Made by a program: the position numbers and the translations under genes. The notes below the pieces were generated by a model. The model was not told the DNA's origin. It searched no databases and worked only from the letters and a program-made list of their open reading frames with translations. Positions 25,679 to 35,372 of a stretch of 64,000 nucleotides of DNA are shown piece by piece. This DNA is from Synechococcus sp. A15-62 (lineage in GTDB: Bacteria; Cyanobacteriota; Cyanobacteriia; PCC-6307; Cyanobiaceae), in the NCBI RefSeq assembly GCF_014280075.1, contig NZ_CP047950.1, positions 2,230,141 to 2,294,140 on the forward strand, written 5' to 3'. How positions within the stretch are numbered: the stretch's first letter is position 1; each line of letters begins with the position of its first letter.

Positions 25679-26665
25679 ATGGGGATCCCTCTGGAATCTT
25701 CCGGCACGACAAAACAGTCGTCCCGGAAAGAACCTGCGTTGCCGTCCACCGGACGTCGACTATCAACTCGACAAGGAGGGCGGCTTGCCACCGACTCCAT
25801 TGGTTTTTATCTGAGCAGCATCGGACGCATTCCTTTGCTGACGGCAGCTGAAGAGATCGAACTTGCACACCATGTGCAAGCGATGAAGCAACTTCAGGAG
25901 TTACCGGAAGAGGAGCTGACCTCCCGGCATCGCCACAAGATCCGCATGGGCAAACGGGCCCGCGACAGGATGATGGCCGCCAACCTCCGCCTCGTGGTGA
26001 GCGTGGCGAAGAAGTACCAGAACCAGGGCCTGGAGCTGCTCGATCTGGTTCAGGAAGGAGCCATCGGCCTCGAGCGAGCAGTCGACAAGTTTGACCCCGC
26101 CATGGGCTACAAATTTTCCACCTATGCCTATTGGTGGATTCGCCAAGGCATGACGCGGGCCATCGACAACAGCGCCCGCACCATTCGCCTGCCAATCCAC
26201 ATCAGCGAAAAGCTCTCCAAGATGCGTCGCATCTCCCGGGAGCTGTCCCACCGTTTCGGTCGTCAACCGAATCGGCTGGAACTGGCGAGCGCCATGGGCA
26301 TCGAGCCCCGGGAACTGGAGGATCTGATCTCCCAGAGCGCACCCTGCGCATCACTGGATGCCCATGCCCGTGGCGAAGAAGATCGCAGCACCCTGGGCGA
26401 ATTGATCCCTGATCCCAACGGTGAAGAACCGATGGAAGGGATGGATCGCAGCATCCAGAAGGAACACCTGGGCGGCTGGCTGTCGCAGTTGAACGAACGC
26501 GAGCAGAAGATTCTGAAGTTGCGGTTCGGTCTCGGCGGTGAAGAGCCTTTGACCCTTGCGGAGATCGGCCGTCAGATCAATGTGTCCCGTGAGCGCGTTC
26601 GACAGCTCGAGGCCAAAGCAATTCTCAAACTGCGCGCCATGACCAACCACCAACAAGCCGCCTAA
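25679..26665 (+). CDS. Group 2 sigma-70 family RNA polymerase sigma factor
   Basis: A 328-aa alternative sigma factor lacking region 1.1. Region 1.2 is DSIGFYLSSIGRIPLLTAAEE; region 2 has LDLVQEGAIGLERAVDKFD and the -10 recognition segment FSTYAYWWIRQGMTRAI; region 4 ends in TLAEIGRQINVSRERVRQLE, the -35 helix-turn-helix. Group 2 factors in cyanobacteria are non-essential and respond to light, carbon or nitrogen stress. ATG 25679 follows AGGAGA at good spacing; GTG 25676 is the base-adjacent alternative. Confidence 0.95.
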   Translation: MGIPLESSGTTKQSSRKEPALPSTGRRLSTRQGGRLATDSIGFYLSSIGRIPLLTAAEEIELAHHVQAMKQLQELPEEELTSRHRHKIRMGKRARDRMMAANLRLVVSVAKKYQNQGLELLDLVQEGAIGLERAVDKFDPAMGYKFSTYAYWWIRQGMTRAIDNSARTIRLPIHISEKLSKMRRISRELSHRFGRQPNRLELASAMGIEPRELEDLISQSAPCASLDAHARGEEDRSTLGELIPDPNGEEPMEGMDRSIQKEHLGGWLSQLNEREQKILKLRFGLGGEEPLTLAEIGRQINVSRERVRQLEAKAILKLRAMTNHQQAA

Positions 26666-26670
26666 GCCAC

Positions 26671-27321
26671 TTGCTCTCCTTCACCGGACCCATCGCCATC
26701 CTGATCTGGATGGCGATGGTGACAGCATGCGCCGTGTTGTGTCGTCGCCTTCGGCCGAACCAACGGGAACTGAGCCGAAAAATTGTGCACATCGGAACCG
26801 GAGCCGTGGTTCCTTTGGCCTGGTTCTTTCAAATTCCTTTTGTGGTTGCCCTGCCTGTCGCGGCGGTGATCACTGTTGTGACGGCGTTGAACCACCAATG
26901 GCGCTTCATCCCCGCCGTTGAGGATGTCGATCGCAACAGCTACGGCACCATCGCCTACGGCGTCGCGATCACAACACTGCTTTTGCTGTTCTGGCCAGGC
27001 CGAGCCGATGCGGTGTCCGCCGGGGTTCTGGTGATGGCCCTGGGGGATGGCCTTGCAGGGTTGATCGGCCGCAACGTCGAGTCCTCGAAGTGGGTTCTGT
27101 TTGGTCAGACCAAATCAAGCGTCGGCACGATGACCATGGCGGTTGTCTCAGGCCTGGTGCTGATCGGCCTGGCGCAATGGTCGGGGGCTGACCTTTCCCT
27201 GCCGGCAGCCCTTGGCATGGTGGCCATGGCAACCGGGCTGGAACAGCTCAGCTGGGGCGGTCTCGACAACCTCAGCGTTCCCCTCAGCGTTGGGGTGCTG
27301 TGGAGTCAACTGATGGTCTGA
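26671..27321 (+). CDS. Phytol/dolichol kinase-like CTP-dependent membrane kinase
   Basis: A 216-aa protein with six to seven hydrophobic segments. Early RELSRKIVHIGTG and central ALGDGLAGLIGR with GQTKSSVGT form the nucleotide-binding motifs of the SEC59/VTE5 dolichol kinase family. In cyanobacteria such enzymes phosphorylate phytol released from chlorophyll so it can be reused for tocopherol or chlorophyll. TTG 26671 begins 5 bases after the sigma factor stop, so both are one transcript. Confidence 0.8.
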   Translation: MLSFTGPIAILIWMAMVTACAVLCRRLRPNQRELSRKIVHIGTGAVVPLAWFFQIPFVVALPVAAVITVVTALNHQWRFIPAVEDVDRNSYGTIAYGVAITTLLLLFWPGRADAVSAGVLVMALGDGLAGLIGRNVESSKWVLFGQTKSSVGTMTMAVVSGLVLIGLAQWSGADLSLPAALGMVAMATGLEQLSWGGLDNLSVPLSVGVLWSQLMV

Positions 27322-27323
27322 CC

Positions 27324-28391
27324 TCAGGCGGTGACGGTCTGTTTGCGAGTGGGAACGGCCTTAGCCAAGTCATCCAACAAGGCTTCAGTGGTCTCAAGGC
27401 TGATGCAGGCATCCGTGATGCTCTGGCCATAGGTCAGCTGCGTCAGGTCGGCAGTCAGTTTCTGGTTGCCTTCCACCAGATGGCTCTCGATCATCACGCC
27501 CATCACGTGGTTGGAGCCCCCCCGCAACTGCTCGGCAACGCTGGCCAGCACCTCCGCCTGTCGACGGAAATCTTTGTTGCTGTTGGCATGGCTGCAATCC
27601 ACCATCAGTCGATCCTGCAGACCAGCCTGGCTCAACTCGGCTGCGGCCTCCTGCACAGCCTCCAGGTGGTAATTGCTGCCCTGGCTGCCGCCCCGCAGCA
27701 CGAGGTGGCCATAGGGGTTGCCCGTGGTGCTGACGATCGAAGCATGCCCATCGCGATTGATTCCGAGGAAGTGATGCGGCTTCCCCGCTGCCTGCATGGC
27801 ATTGATCGCGATGGTGGCGCTGCCGTTGGTGCTGTTCTTGTAGCCGATCGGCATCGACAGCCCTGAGGCCATTTCGCGGTGGGTCTGACTTTCCGTCGTC
27901 CTGGCGCCGATCGCAGTCCAGCTGATCAAATCAGCGATGTACTGCGGAACAACGGGATCGAGCAGTTCCGTTGCAGCAGGCATCCCCTCCCGGGCGAGAT
28001 CCAACAGCAGTCCCCGGGCCCGCCGCAGACCGGTGTTGATGTCGTAGGAGTTATCGAGATGGGGGTCGTTGATCAGTCCCTTCCAACCAACCGTGGTGCG
28101 CGGCTTCTCGAAATACACCCGCATCACCACCTCAAGCTGATCCTTCAAGCGCTCGCGGATCGGAGCCAGGCGCTGGGCATACTCCCGGGCAGCTTTGACG
28201 TCGTGAACAGAGCAGGGACCCACCACCACCAGCAGACGCTGATCACGGCCACTGAGGATGTCTTGAATGCGCCGGCGGGCAGACGCCACGGTCTCGAGTG
28301 CCGCCACGTCCATGGGCAGCTCCTGATGCAACACAGCAGGGGCCACCAGGGGACGTGTCTCCACCACATGCAAATCGGAGGTGGTGGCCAT
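27324..28391 (-). CDS. aroG: 3-deoxy-7-phosphoheptulonate synthase, class I (AroG type)
   Basis: DAHP synthase condenses phosphoenolpyruvate and erythrose 4-phosphate to open the shikimate pathway. The 355-aa protein shows [29 protein letters not shown], the metal-site Cys in GPCS, and a late [11 protein letters not shown] motif typical of the AroFGH family. ATG 28391 fits the family start. It is divergent from acnB with 96 bases between. Which aromatic amino acid inhibits it cannot be judged. Confidence 0.95.
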   Translation of the reverse strand: MATTSDLHVVETRPLVAPAVLHQELPMDVAALETVASARRRIQDILSGRDQRLLVVVGPCSVHDVKAAREYAQRLAPIRERLKDQLEVVMRVYFEKPRTTVGWKGLINDPHLDNSYDINTGLRRARGLLLDLAREGMPAATELLDPVVPQYIADLISWTAIGARTTESQTHREMASGLSMPIGYKNSTNGSATIAINAMQAAGKPHHFLGINRDGHASIVSTTGNPYGHLVLRGGSQGSNYHLEAVQEAAAELSQAGLQDRLMVDCSHANSNKDFRRQAEVLASVAEQLRGGSNHVMGVMIESHLVEGNQKLTADLTQLTYGQSITDACISLETTEALLDDLAKAVPTRKQTVTA

Positions 28392-28487
28392 GACTGGACG
28401 CGAGACTCCGACCAAGGCTACGCACCCCGCTCACTGGCAACAGACACGGTCCGGAAGAATGGTGGTCATCCCTGCACAGAGATCTCC

Positions 28488-31070
28488 ATGCTGAGCGCTT
28501 ACCGCGAGCTGGCCGCCGCCCGGGAAGCCCAGGGCGTTCCCGCTCTTCCGCTCAACGCCGAGCAGACCCAGGGACTGACCGAGCTGCTGCAGAACCCTCC
28601 CGCCGGCGAGGAGGAATTCCTGCTGCACCTGCTCAGCGAGCGGATCCCCCCGGGTGTGGATGAAGCGGCTTATGTGAAGGCCACCTGGCTCAGTGCCGTG
28701 GCTCAGGGAGACGCCAAGAGCCCCCTGGTGTCACCACTGGACGCCACCCGCCTGCTGGGAACGATGGTGGGGGGATACAACGTCGCCGCTCTGATCGAGC
28801 TGCTGAAGCACTCCGACGCTGCGCTGGCGGGCTGTGCTGCTGAGGGACTCAGCCGAACGCTGCTCGTCTACGACGCCTTCAACGAGGTGATGGATCTGGC
28901 GGCGGACAACCGCTTCGCCAAGCAGGTTGTGGACAGCTGGGCCGCAGCCGAGTGGTTCACCGCCAAGCCCGAACTGGCCGACAGCATCACCGTGACGGTG
29001 TTCAAGGTTGAAGGCGAAACCAACACGGACGATCTGTCGCCGGCCACCCATGCCACCACCCGGCCGGACATCCCCGTCCATGCCCTGGCGATGCTCGAGA
29101 CCCGGGATCCAGAGGGCCTGAAGACCATCGCAAGCCTTAAAGAAAAGGGCCATCCCGTGGCCTACGTCGGTGATGTGGTGGGAACCGGCAGCTCCCGCAA
29201 GAGCGCCATCAATTCGGTGCTCTGGCACACCGGCAATGACATTCCCCATGTGCCCAACAAACGGGCGGGCGGTGTGATCCTCGGCGGCAAGATCGCCCCG
29301 ATCTTCTTCAACACCGCTGAGGACTCCGGTGCCCTGCCGATCGAATGCGATGTGACCGACCTGAACACCGGTGATGTGATCACCATTCGCCCCCACGCCG
29401 GCACGATCGAACGGGACGGCAAGGTCGTGAGTCGGTTCGAACTGAAGCCCAGCACGATCAGCGACGAGGTGCGGGCCGGCGGTCGCATCCCCCTGATGAT
29501 CGGCCGCGCCCTCACCGACAAGGTGCGCGCCAAGCTTGGCCTCACCCCGTCGGATCTGTTCATCCGCCCCTCAGCCCCGGCAGACACCGGCAAGGGCTTC
29601 ACCCTGGCGCAGAAGATGGTGGGCAAGGCCTGTGGTCTCGCGGGCGTCCGACCCGGCACCAGCTGCGAACCGCTGATGACCACCGTCGGCTCCCAGGACA
29701 CCACCGGCCCGATGACGCGGGACGAAATGAAGGAACTGGCCTGCCTGGGCTTCTCCTCCGACCTGGTGATGCAGAGCTTCTGCCATACCGCCGCCTATCC
29801 GAAGCCGGTGGATCTGCAGACCCAGAACGAACTGCCCGACTTCTTCGCCCAGCGCGGTGGCGTGGCTCTTCGGCCCGGTGACGGCATCATCCACAGCTGG
29901 CTGAACCGGATGCTTCTGCCCGACACCGTCGGCACCGGCGGCGACAGCCACACCCGCTTCCCCCTCGGCATTTCCTTCCCAGGCGGATCTGGTGTGGTGG
30001 CCTTTGCTGCCGCCATCGGCGCCATGCCACTGGACATGCCTGAATCGGTGCTGGTGCGCTTCAGCGGATCCCTGCAACCGGGTGTCACGCTTCGGGACGT
30101 GGTGAACGCCATCCCCTGGGTGGCCATTCAGCGGGGACTGCTCACCGTTGAAAAGGCCAACAAGAAGAACTTGTTCAACGGCAGGATCATGGAAATCGAA
30201 GGTCTGCCCGACCTGAAGCTGGAACAGGCCTTCGAACTCACCGATGCCAGCGCCGAACGCTCCTGCGCCGGCTGCACGATCAAGCTCTCCGAAGACACGG
30301 TGAGCGAATACCTGCGCAGCAACGTGGCGCTGCTGAAAAACATGATCGCCCGCGGCTACAGCGATGCCCGCACCCTGGCCCGCCGGATCAAGGAGATGGA
30401 GGCCTGGCTGGCGAACCCGCAGCTGATGAGCGCTGACGCTGATGCTGAGTACGCAGAAGTGCTGGAGATCAACCTTGACGAGCTCACCGAACCGGTGGTG
30501 GCCTGCCCCAACGATCCCGACAACGTGAAATTGCTCAGCGAGGTGGCTGGTGACCCGGTGCAGGAGGTGTTCATCGGCTCCTGCATGACCAACATCGGCC
30601 ATTACCGCGCCGCGGCCAAGGTGCTTGAAGGCGCCGGCCAGAACACAGCGCGCCTCTGGGTCTGCCCTCCAACACGGATGGACGAAGAGACGCTGAAAGA
30701 GGAGGGCTACTACGCCACCTTCGAGGCCGCTGGGTCCCGCATGGAGATGCCGGGTTGCTCCCTCTGCATGGGCAACCAGGCCCGGGTGGAGGACAACACC
30801 ACCGTGTTCTCCACCAGCACCCGCAACTTCAACAACCGCCTGGGCAAGGGTGCTCAGGTGTATCTGGGCAGCGCCGAACTGGCCGCCGTCTGCGCCCAGC
30901 TGGGACGCATTCCCACCCCGGAGGAGTACCGCAGCATTGCGGCCGAGAAAATCGATCCCCTCTCCGATGAGCTCTACCGCTACCTGAACTTCGATCAGAT
31001 CAGCGGCTTTGAAGACCAGGGGCGTGTGGTCAGTGCTGACGACGAAGCAACCGTTCTGGCGCAGGCCTGA
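28488..31070 (+). CDS. acnB: Bifunctional aconitate hydratase 2 AcnB
   Basis: AcnB isomerises citrate to isocitrate (and can act on 2-methylaconitate) with a 4Fe-4S cluster. The 860-aa protein has the AcnB domain order: a HEAT-like N-terminal domain, then the swivel domain ([15 protein letters not shown]) ahead of the catalytic domains. Cluster ligands are the Cys in [10 protein letters not shown] and the pair in [12 protein letters not shown] 28488 fits; the open frame upstream to 27879 is antisense to aroG. It sits 18 bases before the ClC gene. Confidence 0.97.
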   Translation: MLSAYRELAAAREAQGVPALPLNAEQTQGLTELLQNPPAGEEEFLLHLLSERIPPGVDEAAYVKATWLSAVAQGDAKSPLVSPLDATRLLGTMVGGYNVAALIELLKHSDAALAGCAAEGLSRTLLVYDAFNEVMDLAADNRFAKQVVDSWAAAEWFTAKPELADSITVTVFKVEGETNTDDLSPATHATTRPDIPVHALAMLETRDPEGLKTIASLKEKGHPVAYVGDVVGTGSSRKSAINSVLWHTGNDIPHVPNKRAGGVILGGKIAPIFFNTAEDSGALPIECDVTDLNTGDVITIRPHAGTIERDGKVVSRFELKPSTISDEVRAGGRIPLMIGRALTDKVRAKLGLTPSDLFIRPSAPADTGKGFTLAQKMVGKACGLAGVRPGTSCEPLMTTVGSQDTTGPMTRDEMKELACLGFSSDLVMQSFCHTAAYPKPVDLQTQNELPDFFAQRGGVALRPGDGIIHSWLNRMLLPDTVGTGGDSHTRFPLGISFPGGSGVVAFAAAIGAMPLDMPESVLVRFSGSLQPGVTLRDVVNAIPWVAIQRGLLTVEKANKKNLFNGRIMEIEGLPDLKLEQAFELTDASAERSCAGCTIKLSEDTVSEYLRSNVALLKNMIARGYSDARTLARRIKEMEAWLANPQLMSADADAEYAEVLEINLDELTEPVVACPNDPDNVKLLSEVAGDPVQEVFIGSCMTNIGHYRAAAKVLEGAGQNTARLWVCPPTRMDEETLKEEGYYATFEAAGSRMEMPGCSLCMGNQARVEDNTTVFSTSTRNFNNRLGKGAQVYLGSAELAAVCAQLGRIPTPEEYRSIAAEKIDPLSDELYRYLNFDQISGFEDQGRVVSADDEATVLAQA

Positions 31071-31088
31071 CCTCGGATCACCTCATCT

Positions 31089-32534
31089 GTGCCATCCCTG
31101 AGCGAACCCAAACAACGACGCCACCTCCTGGGCTCAAGCCGGAGCATCAGGAGGTTGTTGGAACGCCGCTGGCTGGTGGTGGTTCTGGCTCTGGCGCTCA
31201 CGGGCCTTGGAGCTGCCATCACCGGCCTGCTGTTCACCAGCGGCATCAACCTGCTGCGGGATTGGCGGCTCGACCTGCTCGATGAATTTCCAGCCTGGGT
31301 GGTGCTCCCCGCCCTCGGCGCTATCGGCGGCATGGTTTCGGCCTGGTTGATCACCAACCTGTCTCCAGCCGCTGGCGGAGCCGGGATCACCCACATCATG
31401 GGCTTCCTGCGCCACCGGTCGGTTCCGATGGGGCTTCGGGTGGGCCTGGTGAAACTGGTGGCGGGAATCATTGCCATCGGCTCGGGCTTCCCCCTGGGCC
31501 CGGAAGGCCCCGCCGTTCAGATGGGCGGCTCCGTGGCCTGGCAGATGTCCCGCTGGCTGCGGGCACCGGTGGCCTTTCGCCGGGTGATTGTGGCCGCCGG
31601 TGGCGGTGCCGGTATTGCCGCAGTGTTCAGCGCTCCCATCGGTGGATTCATCTACGCGATCGAGGAGCTGCTCCACTCCGCCAGGCCCGTGGTGCTGCTG
31701 CTGGTGATCATCACCACCTTCTCGGCCGACACGCTGGCGGATGTGCTCGGCTTTCTCGGCCTCAACCCCGGGGGCGGCGGGCTCAACAGCACCATCGGGT
31801 TTCAACTGGAACGGGAGTACACACCCCTGGTGCGCTTCCTGCCGGTGGATCTGCTGTATCTGGTTGGTTTAGGTGTGGTGATCGGTGTGCTGGCGGAGCT
31901 CTACACCCGCTACGTGCTCACCATGCAGAGGCAGGGCAGCCGTTGGTTCGGAGACCGACTGATCCTGCGCATGACTGTGAGCGGGCTCGTGCTGGGCTGC
32001 GTCTATGCGGCCCTGCCGGATGCCTTCCATAACCCCAGTGAACTGAAGCACCTGATAGGAGCCGGGAAAGCCGACATCAGCCTGGCCCTCGCCAGTTTTG
32101 TGGTGCTCTTCTTCAGCACTGGCCTAGCAGCGGGCTCGGGAGCACCAGGGGGGCTGTTCATGCCGATGCTGACGCTCGGAGGGGCGATTGGCCTGGCCGG
32201 TGGATTTGGCGTGGAGGCCCTCACCGGCCATGTGCCCACCACCTATGTGTTCGCGGGCATGGGCGCCTTTGTCGCCGGCTGTTCCCGCACGCCGATCTCG
32301 GCGATGTTCCTGGCCTTTGCCCTCACCAAGGATCTGCTGATCCTCAAACCGATCCTGGTGGCCTGCCTCACCAGCTTCGTGATCGCCCGACTGTTCCATC
32401 CCCACTCGATCTACGAACGTCAGATGGGCATGGAACTCGATGCTGAAGATCGGATGGCGATGAAGCTCAACCACTACAGACGTCCGTTCACGCCGCCAAC
32501 CCCGCCATCAGGCCCAACAGGAGACCCCAGCTGA
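31089..32534 (+). CDS. ClC family chloride/anion antiporter
   Basis: A 481-aa membrane protein of the ClC family. The gating motif GPEGP (residues 137-141, gating Glu139) and GAPGGLFMP are conserved, and the proton Glu is likely in YAIEELLHS, so it should act as an anion/proton exchanger. The first selectivity motif GSGIP is altered to GGAGI (residues 96-100), so the permeant anion may not be chloride. GTG 31089 is the start. The stop TGA at 32532 overlaps the CTG proposed to start the next gene. Confidence 0.9.
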   Translation: MPSLSEPKQRRHLLGSSRSIRRLLERRWLVVVLALALTGLGAAITGLLFTSGINLLRDWRLDLLDEFPAWVVLPALGAIGGMVSAWLITNLSPAAGGAGITHIMGFLRHRSVPMGLRVGLVKLVAGIIAIGSGFPLGPEGPAVQMGGSVAWQMSRWLRAPVAFRRVIVAAGGGAGIAAVFSAPIGGFIYAIEELLHSARPVVLLLVIITTFSADTLADVLGFLGLNPGGGGLNSTIGFQLEREYTPLVRFLPVDLLYLVGLGVVIGVLAELYTRYVLTMQRQGSRWFGDRLILRMTVSGLVLGCVYAALPDAFHNPSELKHLIGAGKADISLALASFVVLFFSTGLAAGSGAPGGLFMPMLTLGGAIGLAGGFGVEALTGHVPTTYVFAGMGAFVAGCSRTPISAMFLAFALTKDLLILKPILVACLTSFVIARLFHPHSIYERQMGMELDAEDRMAMKLNHYRRPFTPPTPPSGPTGDPS

Positions 32535-34177
32535 ACCAGGAAACGCTGCTCTTCGATCCGGCCACGCCGGACCCCGAGGCCCTCAAGGCCGTGCTGGCCT
32601 TTCCCAGCACCTATTCGGTGGGGATCACCAGCCTCGGCTATCAGATCGTCTGGGCGACGCTTGCGCAGCGGTCGGATGTGGACGTGCGCCGGCTGTTCAC
32701 CGATCAGGGCGATGCGATGCCACGCCACATCGATCTGTTCGGGCTCTCCCTGAGCTGGGAACTGGATGGACCGGTACTGCCGGAGCTGCTGCAGAACCAG
32801 CGGATTCCGGTTTGGGCTCTGGAGCGGGGGGATGAGGACCCGATCGTGTTCGGCGGCGGACCGGTGCTGACGGCCAACCCCGAGCCCCTGGCACCGTTTT
32901 TTGATGCCGTGCTGCTCGGGGACGGTGAACTGCTGCTGCCCGCCTTCATCGATGCGCTGCAGAACTGCCGAGAGGCACCGCGAGCGCAGCGGCTGCGACA
33001 GCTGGCTCAGGTGCCGGGGGTGTACGTGCCGTCGCTCTATGCCCCGCAGTACAACCCAAACGGGGAGCTGATTGGCGTGGAACCGATCGATCCAGCGGTT
33101 CCAGCCCAGGTGGAAAAACAGACCTGGCGCGGCAACACCCTCAGTCACTCAACGGTGGTCACCCCCGAGGCCGCCTGGCCCGACATCCACATGGTGGAGG
33201 TGGTGCGCAGTTGTCCTGAACTGTGCCGGTTCTGTCTGGCCAGCTACCTGACGCTGCCCTTCCGGACACCGTCGTTGGATAACGGCCTGATCCCGGCTGT
33301 GGAAAAAGGCCTGAAAGCCACCAAGCGCCTCGGCCTGCTGGGGGCCTCCGTCACCCAGCATCCCCAGTTCGCCGATCTCCTGCACTGGCTGGATCAGGAT
33401 CGTTTCGATGGGACCCGCGTCAGCGTCAGCTCGGTGAGGGCCGCCACTGTGACCCCTGAGTTGGGTCGGATCCTGGCCAAACGGGGCAGCCGCTCGCTCA
33501 CCATTGCCATCGAAAGCGGCAGTGAGCGGATGCGCGAAGTGGTGAACAAGAAACTCACCACGGAAGCCATCCATGAAGCGGCTTGCCATGCCAAACAAGG
33601 CGGCCTCACGGGTCTCAAGCTCTACGGGATGGTGGGCCTGCCGACGGAATCGGATGACGACGTGGAGGCAACGGCGGATCTGCTCCTGGCGCTCAAGAAA
33701 GGAACCGCTGGACTGCGCTTCACCCTCGGGGTAAGCACCTTTGTGCCCAAAGCCCAGACCCCCTTCCAGTGGGAGGGCGTCCGACCGGAAGCCGAGAAGC
33801 GCCTCAAACGTCTAGCCAAACGGTTGAAACCGAAGGGAATCGAGTTCCGCCCAGAGAGCTATGGGTGGAGCGTGATTCAGGCCCTGCTTTCCCGCAGCGA
33901 CCGTCGCCTGGCGCCGGTGATCGCAGCTGTTGGCGAGGGACGCGAAAGCATGGGGGGCTGGAAGAAGACCTACCGAGCTGCCCTCAACGGTGAAATCGAG
34001 CCAATGCCAGGGCCAACTCTGCCGCCTCCGCCGCCCTGGAGCACGGTGATCCACGAGCCATGGGACGCTTCACGGACCCTCCCTTGGACCCACCTCAGGG
34101 GGCCCCTGGCTCCGGCGATGCTGCGGGACCATCACGATCAGGCCTTGGCTGTTGCGTCTGCCCAAACTCCTGATTAA
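32531..34177 (+). CDS. B12-binding-like radical SAM protein, probable CTG start
   Basis: A 548-aa protein of the TIGR03960-like radical SAM family. The Cys motif is VRSCPELCRFCLAS (C-x3-C-x2-C); an N-terminal vitamin B12-binding-like Rossmann domain precedes it. No ATG, GTG or TTG is in frame between the TGA at 32444 and GTG 32591. Starting at GTG would cut off LFDPATPDPEALKAVLAF, the first strand. A CTG at 32531 is preceded by AGGAG at 32519-32523 with 7 bases between and overlaps the ClC stop as CTGA. Function is unknown. The 3' end overlaps the next gene by 83 bp tail to tail. Confidence 0.85.
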   Translation: MNQETLLFDPATPDPEALKAVLAFPSTYSVGITSLGYQIVWATLAQRSDVDVRRLFTDQGDAMPRHIDLFGLSLSWELDGPVLPELLQNQRIPVWALERGDEDPIVFGGGPVLTANPEPLAPFFDAVLLGDGELLLPAFIDALQNCREAPRAQRLRQLAQVPGVYVPSLYAPQYNPNGELIGVEPIDPAVPAQVEKQTWRGNTLSHSTVVTPEAAWPDIHMVEVVRSCPELCRFCLASYLTLPFRTPSLDNGLIPAVEKGLKATKRLGLLGASVTQHPQFADLLHWLDQDRFDGTRVSVSSVRAATVTPELGRILAKRGSRSLTIAIESGSERMREVVNKKLTTEAIHEAACHAKQGGLTGLKLYGMVGLPTESDDDVEATADLLLALKKGTAGLRFTLGVSTFVPKAQTPFQWEGVRPEAEKRLKRLAKRLKPKGIEFRPESYGWSVIQALLSRSDRRLAPVIAAVGEGRESMGGWKKTYRAALNGEIEPMPGPTLPPPPPWSTVIHEPWDASRTLPWTHLRGPLAPAMLRDHHDQALAVASAQTPD

Positions 34178-35372
34178 AAGCAGCCAAACCCGCCAAGAGC
34201 GTCCAGCCCAGGATGTTGAGGCGACTGTCGAACAACGGCAGGTCGGTGGCATGCATCGCCACCAGCACCAGCGTGGCGGTCCACCAGGCCCGTTCCATGG
34301 GTGCTTTCTGCAGGATTCCGCGCCGCAGAGCCACCACCAGCAACAGCAGCACCGTTCCGACAACCAACAGCATCACCGGAAGGCCGTGGCTGATCGCCAA
34401 CTCCAGGGGGAGATTGTGGGAATGGCCATGCCAACGCTTGGCCGCATAAATCGGGTACAGCACGCTGAAGGCGGCTGCCCCCCAGCCCAGCCAGGGGCGG
34501 GCCGCAACCAACTCCAAGGCATACCCCCACTGCCCCAGACGGGTGTGTTTCCAGGCGGTGGGCCCTCCCCGTTCCAGAAGTCGATCAAGAATCGGTTCGG
34601 GTACTAGGGCCATCGCCAGTTGGCGCCATCCGGACGGGACACCGGGGAGCACCACCAACAACAACGGCGAGGCCAGGAGCAGCAGCAGGGGAAGCAACCA
34701 AAACCACTGCATCGGCCCCATCACAAAGGGAACCGACAAGGCCAGCGCTCCCATGGCATTGCGCGACTGGGTGAGCACAACGGCCAGAACCGTTGAAAGC
34801 GTGAGCACCAGAGCAGCACCACGCCGCCACCAACCATCAGGCCGCAGCACAGCCGCCAGCATCAACGGCCAAACCACCCCGAGCCAGGCACCGGCGATGT
34901 TGGCGTAATCAAACAGGGCCGAGAGTCGCCCCTGCGGCTGACCACCGGGCGCGACGAACCAGATGATGGCGCCGCCTCCGAGTTGCCAGGGTCCCTGCCA
35001 ACCCAGAAACATTTGCCCCAGGCCGGTGAGCAGCACCGGCAAGGTGCCGGCCACCAGCATCCAAGCGGCCTGACGGCGCTGCTGTTCGCTGGCCAGATGG
35101 GGCTGAAAAGCCCAGAAGGCCCAGAACAACGGCAACCAATTGCCCAACCCAGCCCAGGCCAGCGACCCTGTTTCCGCCCCCAGCGCACCCACCAGCATCA
35201 ACACAGCCGCAACCAGAAACGGTTGGGTCCAGCGGGCCTGCCAGATAGGCCGATCCCGGCCCCGACTGCCGCTGACACAAGCCACAAAGAGGCAGATGCC
35301 CGAGAGCAGAGCACTAGAGGGAAGCAGAAACAGGCCAAGCCGGAAGGCCTGACCGCCACGATCAGAGGTCAT
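34095..35372 (-). CDS. O-antigen ligase/polymerase-like membrane protein (Wzy_C)
   Basis: A 425-aa protein with about 10-12 hydrophobic segments. A large loop near WLGWGAAAFSVLYP and HNLPLELAISHGLPVM has the His-containing periplasmic loop typical of the Wzy_C/WaaL family, which joins glycan units. It may also be IctB-like, but cyanobacterial IctB is longer. The last 20 residues are charged and Pro-rich and lie antisense to the radical SAM gene, so the true end may have drifted. It follows purU in a 4-bp overlap. Confidence 0.82.
   Translation of the reverse strand: MTSDRGGQAFRLGLFLLPSSALLSGICLFVACVSGSRGRDRPIWQARWTQPFLVAAVLMLVGALGAETGSLAWAGLGNWLPLFWAFWAFQPHLASEQQRRQAAWMLVAGTLPVLLTGLGQMFLGWQGPWQLGGGAIIWFVAPGGQPQGRLSALFDYANIAGAWLGVVWPLMLAAVLRPDGWWRRGAALVLTLSTVLAVVLTQSRNAMGALALSVPFVMGPMQWFWLLPLLLLLASPLLLVVLPGVPSGWRQLAMALVPEPILDRLLERGGPTAWKHTRLGQWGYALELVAARPWLGWGAAAFSVLYPIYAAKRWHGHSHNLPLELAISHGLPVMLLVVGTVLLLLVVALRRGILQKAPMERAWWTATLVLVAMHATDLPLFDSRLNILGWTLLAGLAAFNQEFGQTQQPRPDRDGPAASPEPGAP

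Noticed and set aside
27879..28487. Open extension in front of acnB
   Set aside because: It is antisense to aroG, and the AcnB family starts at ATG 28488.
32591..34177. GTG 32591 as start of the radical SAM gene
   Set aside because: It would remove the conserved first strand, and no ribosome binding site is placed before it.
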